Positions 35,240 to 47,800 of a DNA stretch of 64,000 nt are shown piece by piece (the stretch's first letter is position 1; each line of letters begins with the position of its first letter). The DNA comes from Apium graveolens (lineage: Eukaryota > Streptophyta > Magnoliopsida > Apiales > Apiaceae). Both the position numbers and the translations under genes were made by a program. The notes below the pieces were generated by a model that was not told where the DNA came from, ran no database searches, and saw only the letters and a program-made list of their open reading frames with translations. The stretch is taken from NCBI RefSeq assembly GCF_009905375.1, contig NC_133657.1, forward strand, positions 69,312,907 to 69,376,906, given 5' to 3'.

Positions 35240-35974
35240 CGACAATGGAAATTGCCACTAATTTTGATGATTCTGATTCGAAAGGGTTGAAATTCCTCCA
35301 TGAAGACCCGATGGTCATCACACTATGATATGAAACTCTGAAAGTTTCTTGGAAAATGGACCTTTTTGATTCCCTACTTTCTTTTTATTATATATTGCCA
35401 CGATTAAAATCCCGATGGAATCGGGGGCAAGTCGTCCCAATAGAAGACGTGGAATTCCAAAAAAACAACGAGCAATGAGGAAATCCAACAGCGGATCTCA
35501 TTCTTATTTCTTTGCCACCTGAAAAACCAAATAAGGTTACTTATCTTTGAGCCTCGCTTCAAGAAACCTTGAAGAGAAAATTGATTGTTTTATTATAAAA
35601 TATAGCAATGTGTTCGCATGGATGTCATGATAAGCTTAGATTTGGTCCTGAGTTGGTTACATATAAACTCGATAATGAAGGTAATCGGAGTACGGTGAAG
35701 AAAACATAAAGGAGTTTTGCCCTTGGCAGGCGAGAAACCATAAACCAAGAAGCTGATTATAAGGAAGGCATTTCTAAGGTACCACTCATCACTAACTTTT
35801 TAATATTATGTAACTTTTTGTTGTTTTCATTTTCAGAAAGCAGATGCCACTAATCAAAAGTCAAAAAATAAAATTTTTTGAGCATGTTTATTGAAAGACC
35901 ATGAGAGTATACGATATAATAAAATTATGATCCTAGACAAGACAAAATACATAAAACACCCTCGAGAAGTATTT
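35240..35974 (+). pseudogene. pol: Element D protease region and RT N-terminus, heavily decayed
   Basis: Near 35265-35325 DSKGLKFLHEDPMVIT resembles the segment before the protease of Tat-type elements. Near 35595-35750 VFAWMS and the following region match the start of RT (FAWS.EDMPGI... KQKKRSF) with stops between. Near 35925-35974 DKTKYIKHPREVFEV matches the RT stretch just before the thumb, and it is cut by element C after TATTT. The fingers/palm part between about 35780 and 35920 is missing. Assignment is by recognised motifs only. Confidence 0.62.
35970..35974. repeat. Target site duplication TATTT (left) of element C
   Basis: Matches TATTT at 61965-61969 exactly. Confidence 0.9.
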
Positions 35975-37010
35975 TGTTATTCCCTAACAATGTAATAAAG
36001 AATTATAGAAGGGGGGGTTTAATGTAATTATGGCTACTTTTTCAATTTAAAGAACAGTTCTACTATGAATATATAACTGTGTTTGATTTGGATATGGTGC
36101 AGAATGAAAGTATTGATGAAATCAAAACATAAATTAATCAAATACAAGTATTTAAAAACTTTCTGGTGGATTGACTTTTCCACCAGATATATATATTGAT
36201 ATAAGAACTCTGTGATGCAATGTTTGCACACAGCTGCTTACAAGTTGAACTTACAAAGAACAGAGAAATTCTTTACAGATGTAGTTTTATCTATCTCTCT
36301 GGTAATTGCTTACTTACTTGGATACTTGTTCTACTTGCTACCCTTGGTTTATATATCACCAAGTTACATGATAAAAAGACAAACAAATAAGTCAAAATGT
36401 CTCTAGTCTAATTTCATGCTGCTTCATTTCTCCATCCAGCATCTTTGAATAACTTCAGCTTAGCATGAAAATGGAAATGCTTATTTGTTCTTCAAAACCT
36501 GTAAATAGGCTGCCATATTCCATTTGCATACAATCAACGCATGTGACTTTCAAGTCACTATTAACTGCTCTTTTGAATTTGTTCATCCGTTGAGAGTCTG
36601 GTTGAACATCCGTTGAAGCTTTAGTTGATCATCCGTTAAAGCCTTGGTTGATCATCCGTTGAAGCCTTGGTTGATCATCCATTGAGGCCTCGTGGAACAT
36701 CCGTTGAGACTGTCTTCTTAGCAGTTAACTCTATTTCATTTATGTAAGATTACATGGTATCTAATATTTACAGTTAGCCAACCTATCTTGTATATTAATC
36801 TAGTAGTCAACATGACTTAAAACATTTTACAACATCTAGTTCTCTAAGGCATTACAATATGTAGAAATGTGCTACTAAACTTATTAATATATAAGATACC
36901 CTTTCAACGGATGTTGAAGTGATCATCCGTTGAAAGCTACAAATTCACTGAATTAAATCTACTAAGTGTCTTGTTCAATATATCATCAAGTGCACAACAT
37001 ATTTCTAACA
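35975..37010 (-). repeat. Element C 3' LTR (1036 bp)
   Basis: Contains a cluster of six CATCCGTTGA-type units at about 36585-36710, mostly in a roughly 24-bp rhythm (TTGATCATCCGTTGAAGCC), and a perfect 13-nt inverted repeat (CTTTCAACGGATG 36901-36913, CATCCGTTGAAAG 36924-36936). Confidence 0.93.
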
Positions 37011-37026
37011 ATCTCCCCCAATTTAT
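37011..37026 (-). other. Polypurine tract of element C
   Basis: On the - strand TAAATTGGGGGAGAT directly precedes the 3' LTR. It is the same type as in element B. Confidence 0.85.
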
Positions 37027-37214
37027 GTCTACTGGAATTGTAGCCATAAATTAAGAGAAACTTGATGATAACAAAATACCCTATGAATACAGACTGATTT
37101 TTAGTAGATAAAATTAACAAATGCTGCAATTTATTGAAAAACACAGAGAGGAAGGTTTGTAGAAAATCTCACAGATCATTTTCAAGGTGCTCCTCCAGAC
37201 TGAGCAAATTTGGC

Positions 37215-40200
37215 TTATTTCCTCGACTGTCTGAACTTCTTTCCCAATTTCACATTGTTTTCTTTAATTTGGTGTTGGATTTGCCTTTCATCTTCATTTA
37301 TTTGATCCAGCTTTCTTTGCATTCCCATGAGAGTTTCACTGCTTGCAGTTTTTAGTTGATCTTCCAATCTGAAGAATCTTCTTATGCATTTTTCATCTTT
37401 GAACTCCATTATCCAGTAAGTCCTCAAATGCACTCTACTTCCTGTTTATGGAATTGTTAGGACCCTTGGGAGTGCACTTGGATTTCTTCCGCTGTTCATT
37501 ATCTCCTCAATTTTGTTCAATACCATTTTCTTGGCAACAATGTTGAATCCAAAGCTCTTTTTGATTGAGGAGAAAATCTTCAACAAGACAGAATAGCCTT
37601 CATTGAGAATTCTGTGAAGGGGCCAAGTCATCCCTTTTCCACCCTTGTACCTGAAGACTAATCTTTCTAGGAGATATTTATAAAAATCAATAGCTCTAAC
37701 TTCTTCTAGCTCATCCAGATGAAGAATTATGTCTGAGAATTCTTTGATGTCACAGATGAAGAGTTGATCTCCCTTGTTGACAGTTGGTTTGGGTTTGGCC
37801 AATGATTTGGATTGAAGTCTAACATGCTTGACCTTGTCTTTCTTGGCTTGGTTTGGATTGGAATGTTTAGATCAGAAAGAGGCAGGCTATCCCAATCTAT
37901 AGGTTCATCTTTGGGAATTATGGGTTCACCATGGAAATTCCTGTCAGGATTAAATTTTAATTCAGCCTCCTTCAATGTAGGTATGGATGGTTGACTTGAA
38001 GTGGTAGATTGGGTTGGCATGTGTTCTTCCTTATCATTATTAAAATCCAGCTTCCTCTTTGGTTTGAATTTATATCTCATTTTCTTGATCTGCTTTAGTT
38101 CTACTTGCTTTTCTTCACCATGAGTCTCAGCTGTCATAGTGGGAATTATGAAATCTGCGGTTGCAGGATTCTTAGCTTGGTTCTTGGCATCTAAAGAAGC
38201 TTGCATTTATTGTTGTTTGAGCCTCACCTTTTAATCTTTTTAGCATCTATAAACTGTGGATGTCCAGCCACCATATAAATTATTTTCCCATTTCTGTAGA
38301 TTTTAGCAATTCTTTTCTTTAGCACTGAGTCTATGGGATCCATGAAGAAGCAGTAGACCTTCCTAGCAGCTTCTTCTCATCTGGCTTAGGGGTTTCATAT
38401 ATTAGGTCCAATGGATTTTTGTCTGAATTCTTTCGATAATTTCTCTTTGGCTGAAAAATCACACTGGCCATTAGAAATTTGATTGTTGAGGGTTGACCCC
38501 TTTCCATGTTCCCCAAGCTCATGTCATTTGCTGAAATTGGTTTCAATTGAGAGAAATGAGAAAAGACTTTGTCCTGTTTCTCAATTTGACAAAATATATT
38601 CTTGATGTTCTCATCAAGCTGCTTCCATTTTTCCTTCATCTCCAATTCAGTTGCTGCTAAATTGATCAAATCAATGTTGTCAAGAGCTGGTGGCTTAGAG
38701 AAAGTAATTACTGGAACAACCACCTTGCCAACTTGTATGCTGAGCACTTTCTCCCCCTCACTGACTGACTCTCCCTGGCTAACTGGAATAATAAAATCTT
38801 TCTCCCCCTTTTTGTTAGCATCAAGTTGAGCAGAGGTAGAGGTTTGTGCAGCCACCAACTTTTGAAGAAACAGTGTTTATTGAGCTTCATGGAGTTGGAT
38901 TTGAGTGATTGAGGTTTCCAGGGTCTTGAGCCGTGTGTCCAAAGAATCTACCTTTTTACTCAATCAGAGTTTTTCTTGAGTTTTCTGTTAATATCTAACA
39001 TTGTTGTGTTAGGAAAGGTAGCCTCCAGTTTTGCATTGATGTCCTTTTTGACTTGACCAATCTCTGTCTTGAGCTCAGTCACATCTTGAGTTTGCTTGAG
39101 AGATTGGATTTGGTGCAATTGAAGAGACTCAAGGTGTGCTTGAAGAAGTATCTTGGTGTTGGCATTTGTTGTAGCTTGAAGAGCTATCTGAGTTTGGTGA
39201 ATTACGTGAAAGAGAGTTGATTTGAAGTGATGCTCATTGCATTCTTTGACAAACATCCACGATGGAGTGTTGATGCTTGAGCTATTGCCTGTTTCTCCCC
39301 CTATGTCCATGAATTCTCCTTCACCCTCAATATCTTCACCCCCAAAATTATCGTCAGAACCACCAGATGGATATTCAAAATCATCACCAGCTATGGAGGG
39401 CATGGCGGTGATTGCATCCTTGGCCCATTACATTAAAGCAGTTGTGTACACCAAGTTGAGAATTCTCTCAGCAGCCTCATTGTCCTATCCAGCCAAAACT
39501 TGATAAGCTAGAACAGGGTGAGTAAATGCCTCAGCTTCATAAGAAACAGACTCTAAGACATCTTGATAATCTTGCTAAAATAGTTGTTTCTTTTCAGCCT
39601 CATTGACATCCCTTAACTCACTAACAATGGGATCTTTCCATTCTTCAGTACCTGCTTTTCTCTCATTTTATCTATTTTCTTGCATCAAAGGCTCCCCTTG
39701 GCTTTCCACCCTAACACCCTCACCTTCACCTACTAAGGCGGGACTCCACTCACTCACTTTTGCCAAGTTGGAAGAAATAGCTTGCTTAGATTCACTCTTT
39801 TCCTCTCCTTTTTTCCTGAGAGCAAGTCAGCCTTTCACTCTGTTCACTCCCTTCCCTCAATCGTAAGAGTGATTTACAACTATTAAATCATCTGCACTTG
39901 TAAAAATAGTTGAGATTTCAAGTGGTGCAAAGATAGTCAACGGATGAGAAACATCCGTCGAAGTAGAAGTTGAAGGGTTCAACGGATAATTGCTGTTAAG
40001 CACATCCTTCGAGATACAATCACTGGTCAATGGATGAAAAATATTCATCGAGATAGTAGAAATTATAGAGTTTAGAGTGGAAACCATTGTAGAATCTATG
40101 GTGATTGATTCGAGATTTTGCACAGATTTTTTAGTAGAATCAGAAAGAAATGGCAAGTGAGCCAACAAATCATCTAGAAGATGATGCTCACTTGCTTGAG

Positions 40201-41465
40201 ATTTTGGCTTCTCTAATAGAGTTAAAGATGGAGAATCATGAATTGATATATGAATTATGTCCACATCCAAAGAGAGAGTAGGTGAGTTTTGTGTGTGAGG
40301 TGCTTCTTTAGATTTTGGCTGTGACTCAACATTTATTGGAGTCACATCAACCTGACTTTGAGAAGGTGCATGAACTGAGTCTTTGACTAAAGTTTGCACA
40401 GTGTGTGCACCCTATGTATCTCCAACTGTTTTAGATTTCTTCTTTCTTGTGTAAGTTTGGGATGAGTATGTGTCCCGAACCCTCTTGGCCCTTGCTCTTG
40501 GTTGAGAGCTTGTTTCAATAGTAAGATCCTTTTGAGAAGATGAAACTAGTAATGAGCTTAAATCCTCATTAAGCACTATATTTTGTTGGGAAACTAAAGT
40601 GTGGCTAGGTTGGGTTATACACACCTCTCCCTCCTTATTCTTAGGGTTTCTTTTATGTTCACCCTGTCCCTCACCAGGATCACTTCCCTTCACACTTCCC
40701 TCTTGGTTTTTAGAAGTTTTTGAAACTAGTTTCTTTTGAGAGGAACTAGTGTGGAGTCTTTGAGACTTGGTTCTTGAACCTTTGGTTTTAGTGGCTTAAG
40801 TAGGCACCTATTTTGGTCATTGTCACAGATGCCATAGCTACAGTTATCTGCAAAGAAACTGGTGGTAGAGAAGTAGTAGGGACAAAAGTATTTACCTCAC
40901 TTACCTGAGGCTGCTCCAATATTGGCATGTAAATGAGGGGAACATGAATATGGTGATTGGCCCTGTTAAGATCAGCAATAACCCTTCTCTCTTGAACCTA
41001 ATAATCTAGCTTGTTGGTTGGTTTCTCAATGATAAGATCTTCAGAAACAAAGTTAGCTAGCAACATAAATAATGTAGCATAATATATATTTTTAAACCTT
41101 TTCTTAATGTCTCCTAGCTTATAGCCTAATTCATACAGGACATACTCACTAAAGTTATGGTATTTGTTACTAAGCAACATATAAAGCATGTTAACAAGTG
41201 AGTAAGTTACAACATCAAAATTTCTAACTTTACCAGAAAACACCTTGATGAAGGAATCACATAGAAATCTCCATTCTTTCCTAAAGCTAAGTCTCCTAAT
41301 CTCACCAAACTTGGTGGCAATAAGAGCATAGCCCATAGAAATAAGCATGTTACTCACATCAGTGTCTGTGTGTGGAGCAAGAGTGTTATTTTCAGGAAAT
41401 TTAAAGCATTTTTCAATAGCATCAGAGTTAATACAATGTTCCTTACCTTTGAGAGTGAAGGTAAT
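37215..41465 (-). pseudogene. Element C long downstream ORF (envelope-like position), main part
   Basis: Continues from the start piece at 54073-54098 across the insertion of gypsy F. The N-terminal block (41465-40998: GKEHCINSDAIEKCFKFPEN, FRKEWRFLCDSFIKVF) corresponds in order to the N-terminal block of element B's ORF. Then follow linkers rich in Ser/Thr/Pro and Lys (TRKKKSK near 40430), an acidic Gly/Asp stretch (39290-39400), helical and coiled-coil-like parts (LEMKEKWKQLDENIKNIFCQIEKQ near 38600; EDQLKTASSETLMGMQRKLDQ, in part, near 37330) and an end near 37215. Stops and frame changes occur throughout. No signal peptide or membrane span was found, so function is not assigned. Confidence 0.65.
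41461..41465. repeat. Target site duplication GTAAT (left) of element F
   Basis: Matches GTAAT at 54073-54077 exactly. Confidence 0.93.
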
Positions 41466-44400
41466 TGTAACGCCATCCAAACCCGGGGTATAAGTCTAGG
41501 GGTTTCTAGCTAAATACCAAACCTGTATAATAATTAAACACACACACACACACATACACACACACACATATATATATATATAACCCCTTTAATACTAACC
41601 ATGATCTTTTTAGGTTAAAGTATGAAAAAAAACCACATTCTAACTTTATTACAAGCCAAATTTAAAATCTCACAAAACTCTCTTTATTACAAACCATTGT
41701 CTAACAAGTTTTAAACTACATTCATCTTTATTGAAACACCCACATTATCTATCTACACTACACCTACTCAGGTAACTCAAAGCTTTCTTCCTGAATCGTG
41801 ATCATCACTTTTGGTATAAGAGGGTCCCGCTGCTTCACTCATTTCTTTACCACGCGAGTCCTGATAGGTTTCATTTTCCTTCTTAACTGAAAATAATAAG
41901 GTGAATAACAACAAAAAGTGGGTGAGCCATAAATTGCTCAACAAGTCCACAATATATAAACAGTGTTATGATGAATAATAAATGAACCGGTAATTTGGTT
42001 ACATCTGCAAAGATATAACCTCTCAAGAAAAGAATAAAGGCCATTCTCGGCGAGTATCAATAAACTAAACTGGACACAAGTTCACACCTATATCCTGCTG
42101 ATTAGCCAGGATACAGTGCAAATCCATACTTTAATGTATAGATACGTTCGGGTACCCAGGCTCTACGACCCAACACAAGGATCCGGTTAATTTCCGGTCC
42201 TCAGGATCAAGTGTATACCTGATCCTAATCGTCACCATCCAGTCCATAGATGAACAACTAGAACAATCGGTATTCTTTGATGTATCCCAACATCAGAATA
42301 TATCAGTATTTATGTATATATATAAAAACTATTGGAGTATGAATAGAGGATTCAACGAATTAGGAGAAATCATGAATCGAAATAAAATATGAACAAAGAA
42401 ATTATATTTGTGTATCAGTGTTTGTGAACAAGAATTATCAATGTGTAACTGCGATAAGAATCTGAAAATTATTCACTATTATGAATTTATAATAGGGGAA
42501 AAACTTGCATTTCGCGCGATTTATCGCAAGCAAATCACCGTTCTCTAACATTGGCTTGATCTTCCCTGTTGGCTTCGACTCTATCAAAAAAAGATGCTTA
42601 TTTAGTCATCTCGTATCTCAATCGCGTTTCAAACCGACTTTACATAGCCCTTATTGTGTACCCGTACGTGTATTATTGACTCGTATAATATATTATAACA
42701 ATTAGAACTTGATTAACCACATAATTCACATAGCACATAAGTCACATAGTCATTCTAGCTTTAAAATAATTTTTAGAATCGAAATCGACTCGCTATTCGC
42801 TTTACTGAACAATATTTGGCTCGTTTTCTATTTTTCAGAATTTATTGGACTCGCCTCTATAAGTAATAAGGCATATAGATAAATAAATATCGAAATTCGA
42901 CTCGCTTCTAAAAGAAATTAGGATTTAAAACTATTTTTAATGAAAATAGATCATATTTTGAGTCGGAGGGCTTTCGTTTCGCCTAAATCAGATAAACGGT
43001 TCAATTATTGTTCGATAATTAAGAATAAATCAGTCTATTATGTAATATAATTAATTATTAAAAATATTTGAACCTTGAAAATATATTTAAATAATTATTC
43101 AGGAAAAATCAGAATTAAAAATGAATTTTCCATAATTTTTGGAATTAAATTGAATTTATTACGAATTATTGAAAATAATTTGATTAATTATAAAAATAAT
43201 TATTCATTTTTAAATAATTAATAAATAATAAATACATAATCAATAATTAAATAAATAAATAATTTTGATTTTTAGAAAATATTTCAGAATTATTTATAAC
43301 ATAAATCGATTAATTAAATAATTAATTAATCAATTTATAAATTAAATAAAACTGATTTTTATAATTAATAAAAATAAAATAAAAATCAAATTGCCAAAAA
43401 CATTTGTCAGATTTTGATCTTCTGAAAAAATGGATCAAAGGCGGGTTCTGGTAACTGGTGAACCGGGTCAAAATCCGGGTCATGAAGAACATGACCAGAT
43501 TATTTCCAGAATCCGGTGACTTCACCGGACTCCAGTGAGTCTAATACAGCCCCAAATCAACACCGTTTGGTGCTGTTTTTGAGTGCCTTTCATTCTAAAT
43601 CACTTCACCAACTTCAGTCAACTGAAATACAACCAGAATCATCCCTGAATCTGCAACTCCGGCCAAACTCGACTATTTTTCGGCCAAATATCAAAATCAC
43701 TCATCTATATATGAACCTTCGATTTTAATAGCCCAAATCAAAGCTTAGAACCTCTACAATCTAAGCCCTAACATCTAAGGACACAAAAATCATCCAAACT
43801 AAAAAACGTATAAATCAAAATTTAGTATAAACCTTAATAATCGAATTGACATATCCACGAATCGTTCGTTCAATTAAATACCATGAATCGACTGCAAATC
43901 ATCATATAAAGCTATATCAATCATCAAATCATCCTAATAACCCTAGAATCAAAAAGACCCAATTCGAACATAAACCCTATAAATCGAAAATTAAAATATA
44001 CGAATTAAAACATGAAATTGATATTAAGAACCGAAAGAACATATCAAAATCTTCGATTTGAGTATTTGAATTGCTTGATTTGATGTAGAAACCAGATCGA
44101 AATCACTGTTTAATTCTTCCCGAATCTGAAAACCGGGACCCGAATTATAGAGGATTTTTGTATTTTCTGATTTTTTTGATAATTAACTAATAAAAATTAT
44201 ATAAAAATTAAACTATTTATAGTAAGAAAATTAATACTCCTAATTAAAATTAAGGCCCTAATTATACATCTATTAAAATTAATTGGCCCCTATTTTATAA
44301 TTTTTGGGTATTAAATTTTAATTTTTGAATATTTAATATATACAATATATATGCCAAAAATTGTGAATAATTCAAAAATATAAATAAATGGTATAATTGA

Positions 44401-44803
44401 AAGTCGCATAATTTTATAAAAATAAAAATATGATTTTTGTGGGGTTTTTAACACCCAATGGGGCCCGGAAAAGTCATTTTTCGCGAAATAAGAAAATTTA
44501 TAAAATATCTAGATGTTCAGAATAACACAATGGTACAAGCCATTTTAGGAAAAATAAGGCCAATCATTTGTTTTGAAATATCAGCCATTAAAACATAGTT
44601 CGGGTCGTATAAGTTTTGATACGAAAGCTTATAATACAAAATAAAATATCCGATAAATATCCGAAAAATACCCTGACGATACGGAACACACATAGTGCAT
44701 ATTAGTTAGGGATTTATACTTAATTAGACATAAATGACATAATAAAACATATAATTTATTTGTATTATGATATAATACAAGCATAATTTTCCCAGTCATT
44801 ACA
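41466..44803 (-). repeat. Element F 3' LTR (3338 bp)
   Basis: Pairs with 50746-54072. This copy has a (CA)n/(TA)n microsatellite at about 41537-41582 that its partner lacks. No gene is supported inside; the frames at 42505-42705 and 43516-43728 recur in both LTRs simply because the LTRs are copies. Confidence 0.94.
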
Positions 44804-44819
44804 TCCTTCCCCTTTAATA
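44804..44819 (-). other. Polypurine tract of element F
   Basis: On the - strand TATTAAAGGGGAAGGA directly precedes the 3' LTR, close to the tract of element A. Confidence 0.88.
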
Positions 44820-44868
44820 GGAATCTGTCCTCAGAATCTCGCTATAAAAATAATTGGGGTTACTTTTC

Positions 44869-46340
44869 TTACATTTCACTTTCAAGTTCCCAGGTTGACT
44901 CTTCAACCAAAGGATTTCTCCACAACACTCGTACTAAAGGTACAGACTTATTTCTCAAATCTCTCTCTTGTCGATCTAGAATTCTTATCCGCTGTTCTAT
45001 ATAAGACAAATCAGGTTGAATCTCTATCAGCTCATACTCTATTACATGTCTAGAATCAGGATTATATCTCTTAAGCACTGACACGTGGAACATGTTATGG
45101 ATATGCTGGATGTGAGGTGGTAAGGCTAACTCGTAAGCAACTTTCCCGACTTTCTTTAAGATTTCAAATGGACCAACATATCTTGGCTTCAGTTTACCCT
45201 TGTTGCCAAACCTGGTCAATCCTTTCCATGGCGATATTTTTAGTAACACATGCTCTCCTTCTTGGATATCCTTTCTAGCTTGATCTGCATACTTACGTTG
45301 TCGATTTTTCGCGGCTTCAAATCGCTTCCTAATAAGCTCTATCTTTTCCTTGGTTTGTTGAATTAGTTCTAGACCTAAAATTTTACGTTCACCAACTTCA
45401 TCCCAATATACCGGTGATATGCATTTCCTTCCATATACGGCCTCATAAAATGGAATTCCAATGCTTGCGTAATAGCTGTTATATGAAAATTCCACTAACG
45501 GTAAATGCTCGTCCCAACTGCCTTTAAAGTCAATCACATATACACGTAGCATATCTTCGATTGTTTGAATCGTCCTTTCACTCTGTCTGTCAGTTTACGG
45601 ATGGTAAGCGGTACTCATATTTAACTTAGTACCAGGCATTCCTGAAATTGTCTCCAGAATCTTGAATTGAAACGTGGATCTCGACCAGATACAATGGATA
45701 CAGGAATTCCATGTCGTATTACAACTTCTTTTAGATATAAGTGCACTAACTTATCGAGCGAAAACCTTTCATTGATTAAAAGAAAATGTGCTGACTTGGT
45801 TAGTCTGTCGATGATCACCCAAATTACATCATGATTTGCTTTGGTCCTTGGAAGTCCTACCATAAAATCCATTGCTAAATGTTCCCATTTCCATTCTGGA
45901 ATATACAGTGGTTGTAGTAGTCCGCTTGGACATTGATGTTCTGCTTTAACTCGTTGGCACATGTAACATTTACTTACCCACTCAGCTATTTCTTTCTTCA
46001 TATTCGACCACCAAAAGTTTTCTTTTAAATCTCGATACATTTTTGTACTTTCTGGATGTATGGAATATCTCGAGTTGTGAGCATCTCGTAAGATTTCTTC
46101 TTTCAATTCTGGCACATTAGGTATCCAGATTCTTAATGAAAATCGTAGAATTCCTCTATCATCTTTCTGACTTGTGATTTCTTCTCCTGTTAGGCCGTCG
46201 TCTTCTTGACTCATCATTTCCTCTTGACCTCTTATAATCTTTTCTAACAGTTCTGGCTGAAATGATATTGCATAGTTTATTTCAGTAGGTTTCCCAGGAA
46301 TACGAACCTCGATTTCCAATTTCTCAAATTCTCTGACCAA
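44869..46340 (-). pseudogene. pol: Element F integrase and chromodomain-like tail
   Basis: Zinc-finger part with CYMCQRVKAEH (near 45950), core with [15 protein letters not shown] (first Asp), then VSGRDPRFNS, where the second catalytic Asp (VSDRDPRF in element A) is Gly. The frame breaks near 45620. The second half (45552-44869) has LPLVEFSYNSYYASIG, YGRKCISPVYWDE, a GPFEILKKVGKVAYELALPP C-terminal domain and the tail VLWRNPLVEESTWELE, ending in an early stop at 44869. Element A reads IREKYPHLL further. Integration activity is lost. Confidence 0.92.
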
Positions 46341-46363
46341 TTCTTCTTAAGAAGTCAAGATAT

Positions 46364-47800
46364 TCAATCATCTTTTTGACTTAGCGCATCTGCCACGACG
46401 TTCGCTTTTCTTGGATGATAGCTGATTGTAACATCATAATCTTTGATCAATTCTAACCACCATCGATGTCTCATGTTAAGTTCCTTCTGCATAAAGATAT
46501 ACTTTAGACTTTTATGATTCGTATAAATTTCACAATTCTCGTCGTAAAAATAACGTCTCCAAAGTTTTATGGCGAACACGATTGCTACTAATTCCAGATC
46601 ATGTGTAGGATATTTCTGTTCATGGGGTTTCAGTTGTCCAGAAGCATATGCAATTATGTTACCGTGTTGCATCAATACGCATCCTAGTCCTCGATATGAG
46701 GCGTCACTGTAAGTGATAAAATTTTCCTGCTCAGGTAGCACAAGTATAGGTGCGGTCACCAATCGCTTCTTTAGTTCTTGAAAACTCTCTTCACACTTGT
46801 CATTCCATACGCACTTTTCATTCTTTTGATTTAACTTAGTTAATGGCGTAACTATCTTCGCAAAATACTTGACAAATCTTCTGTAATATCCTGCTAATCC
46901 CAAGAAACTTCTGATTTCTATCGGGGTCTTTGGTCTTTTCCAGTTTAATACAGCAATAATCTTTGTTGGATCAACTTTGATTCCTTCACTGCTGAAAATA
47001 TGTCCCAAAAATTATACTTCTTTAAACAAAGTTCGCATTTCGAGAACTTTGTGTAAAGTTGTTCCTTTCTTAAAATTTCAAAGCAATCCTCAAATGCTCG
47101 ACATGCTCTTCTTCAGTCTTCGAGTAAATCAAGATATCATCAATAAATACAATTACAAATTTTTCCAGGTACTTCTTGAATACTCTGTTCATCAAATCAA
47201 TGAACACTGCTGGTGCATTAGTCAAACCGAATTCCATTACAAGAAATTCATAATGTCCATATCTGGTACAAAAAGCAGTCTTGGGAATATCTTCAGCTTT
47301 AATCTTCAATTGATGGTATCCCGACCTCAAGTCTATCTTAAAAATGATACGACTCCTTTTAACTGATCAAACAAATCATCGATCTGGGGTAAAAGATACT
47401 TGTTCTTGATAGTCAGTTTATTTAACTCATGATAATCGATACATAGTCGTATGATGCCGTCTTTCTTCTTGATAAACACTACCGGTGTACCTCATGGGGA
47501 TACACTGGGTCTTATAATTCATCTGTCTAGAAGATCTTGTAATTGCATTGATAATTATTTCATTTCAACTGGTGTTATCCGATACGGAGTTTTCGAAATT
47601 GGTTCTGTACCTAGTGCTAAATCGATAGTAAACTCAATTTCTCGATCCTGCGGTAATCCTGGAAGTTCATTTGGAAAGACATCATGAAATTTGCACACAA
47701 CGAGAATATCTTCTATCTTTTGACTTTCCTTTTCAGTATCCATCACATAAGCTATATAAACTTTACATCCTTGTCATAGCAATCGTTTAGTCTACATCAT
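46364..47800 (-). pseudogene. pol: Element F reverse transcriptase-RNase H
   Basis: RT begins near 47746 (LPGLPQDREIEFTIDLALGTEPISK). The central block 47330-47070 has [29 protein letters not shown] and an intact FIDDILIYS active site. The thumb and connection ([13 protein letters not shown]) and RNase H ([29 protein letters not shown]) run to 46364. In RNase H, YTNHKSL has Asn where element A and the family have Asp. Several stops and shifts (47340-47460, 47010-47070) separate the blocks. Confidence 0.92.

Larger units (their letters stand above)
32574..35974 (+). mobile_element. Element D, part 2: gag-region remains to start of RT
   Basis: This stretch resumes the Tat-like element after copia B. 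From 32700 to about 34900 no domain could be identified; it is probably the decayed gag region with internal duplications. From about 35240 protein motifs become readable (next entry). Short open frames on both strands here, such as 33752-33937 and 34723-34938, are not supported as genes. Confidence 0.6.

Noticed and set aside
33752..35301. Open frames in element D part 2 as possible host genes
   Set aside because: They lie between the recognised LTR and pol parts of one decayed gypsy element and show no independent gene features.
42505..42705. Conserved small ORFs in both LTRs of F (42505-42705/51775-51975, 43516-43728/52782-52994)
   Set aside because: Conservation is explained by the LTRs being copies of each other; the reading shows no family features.
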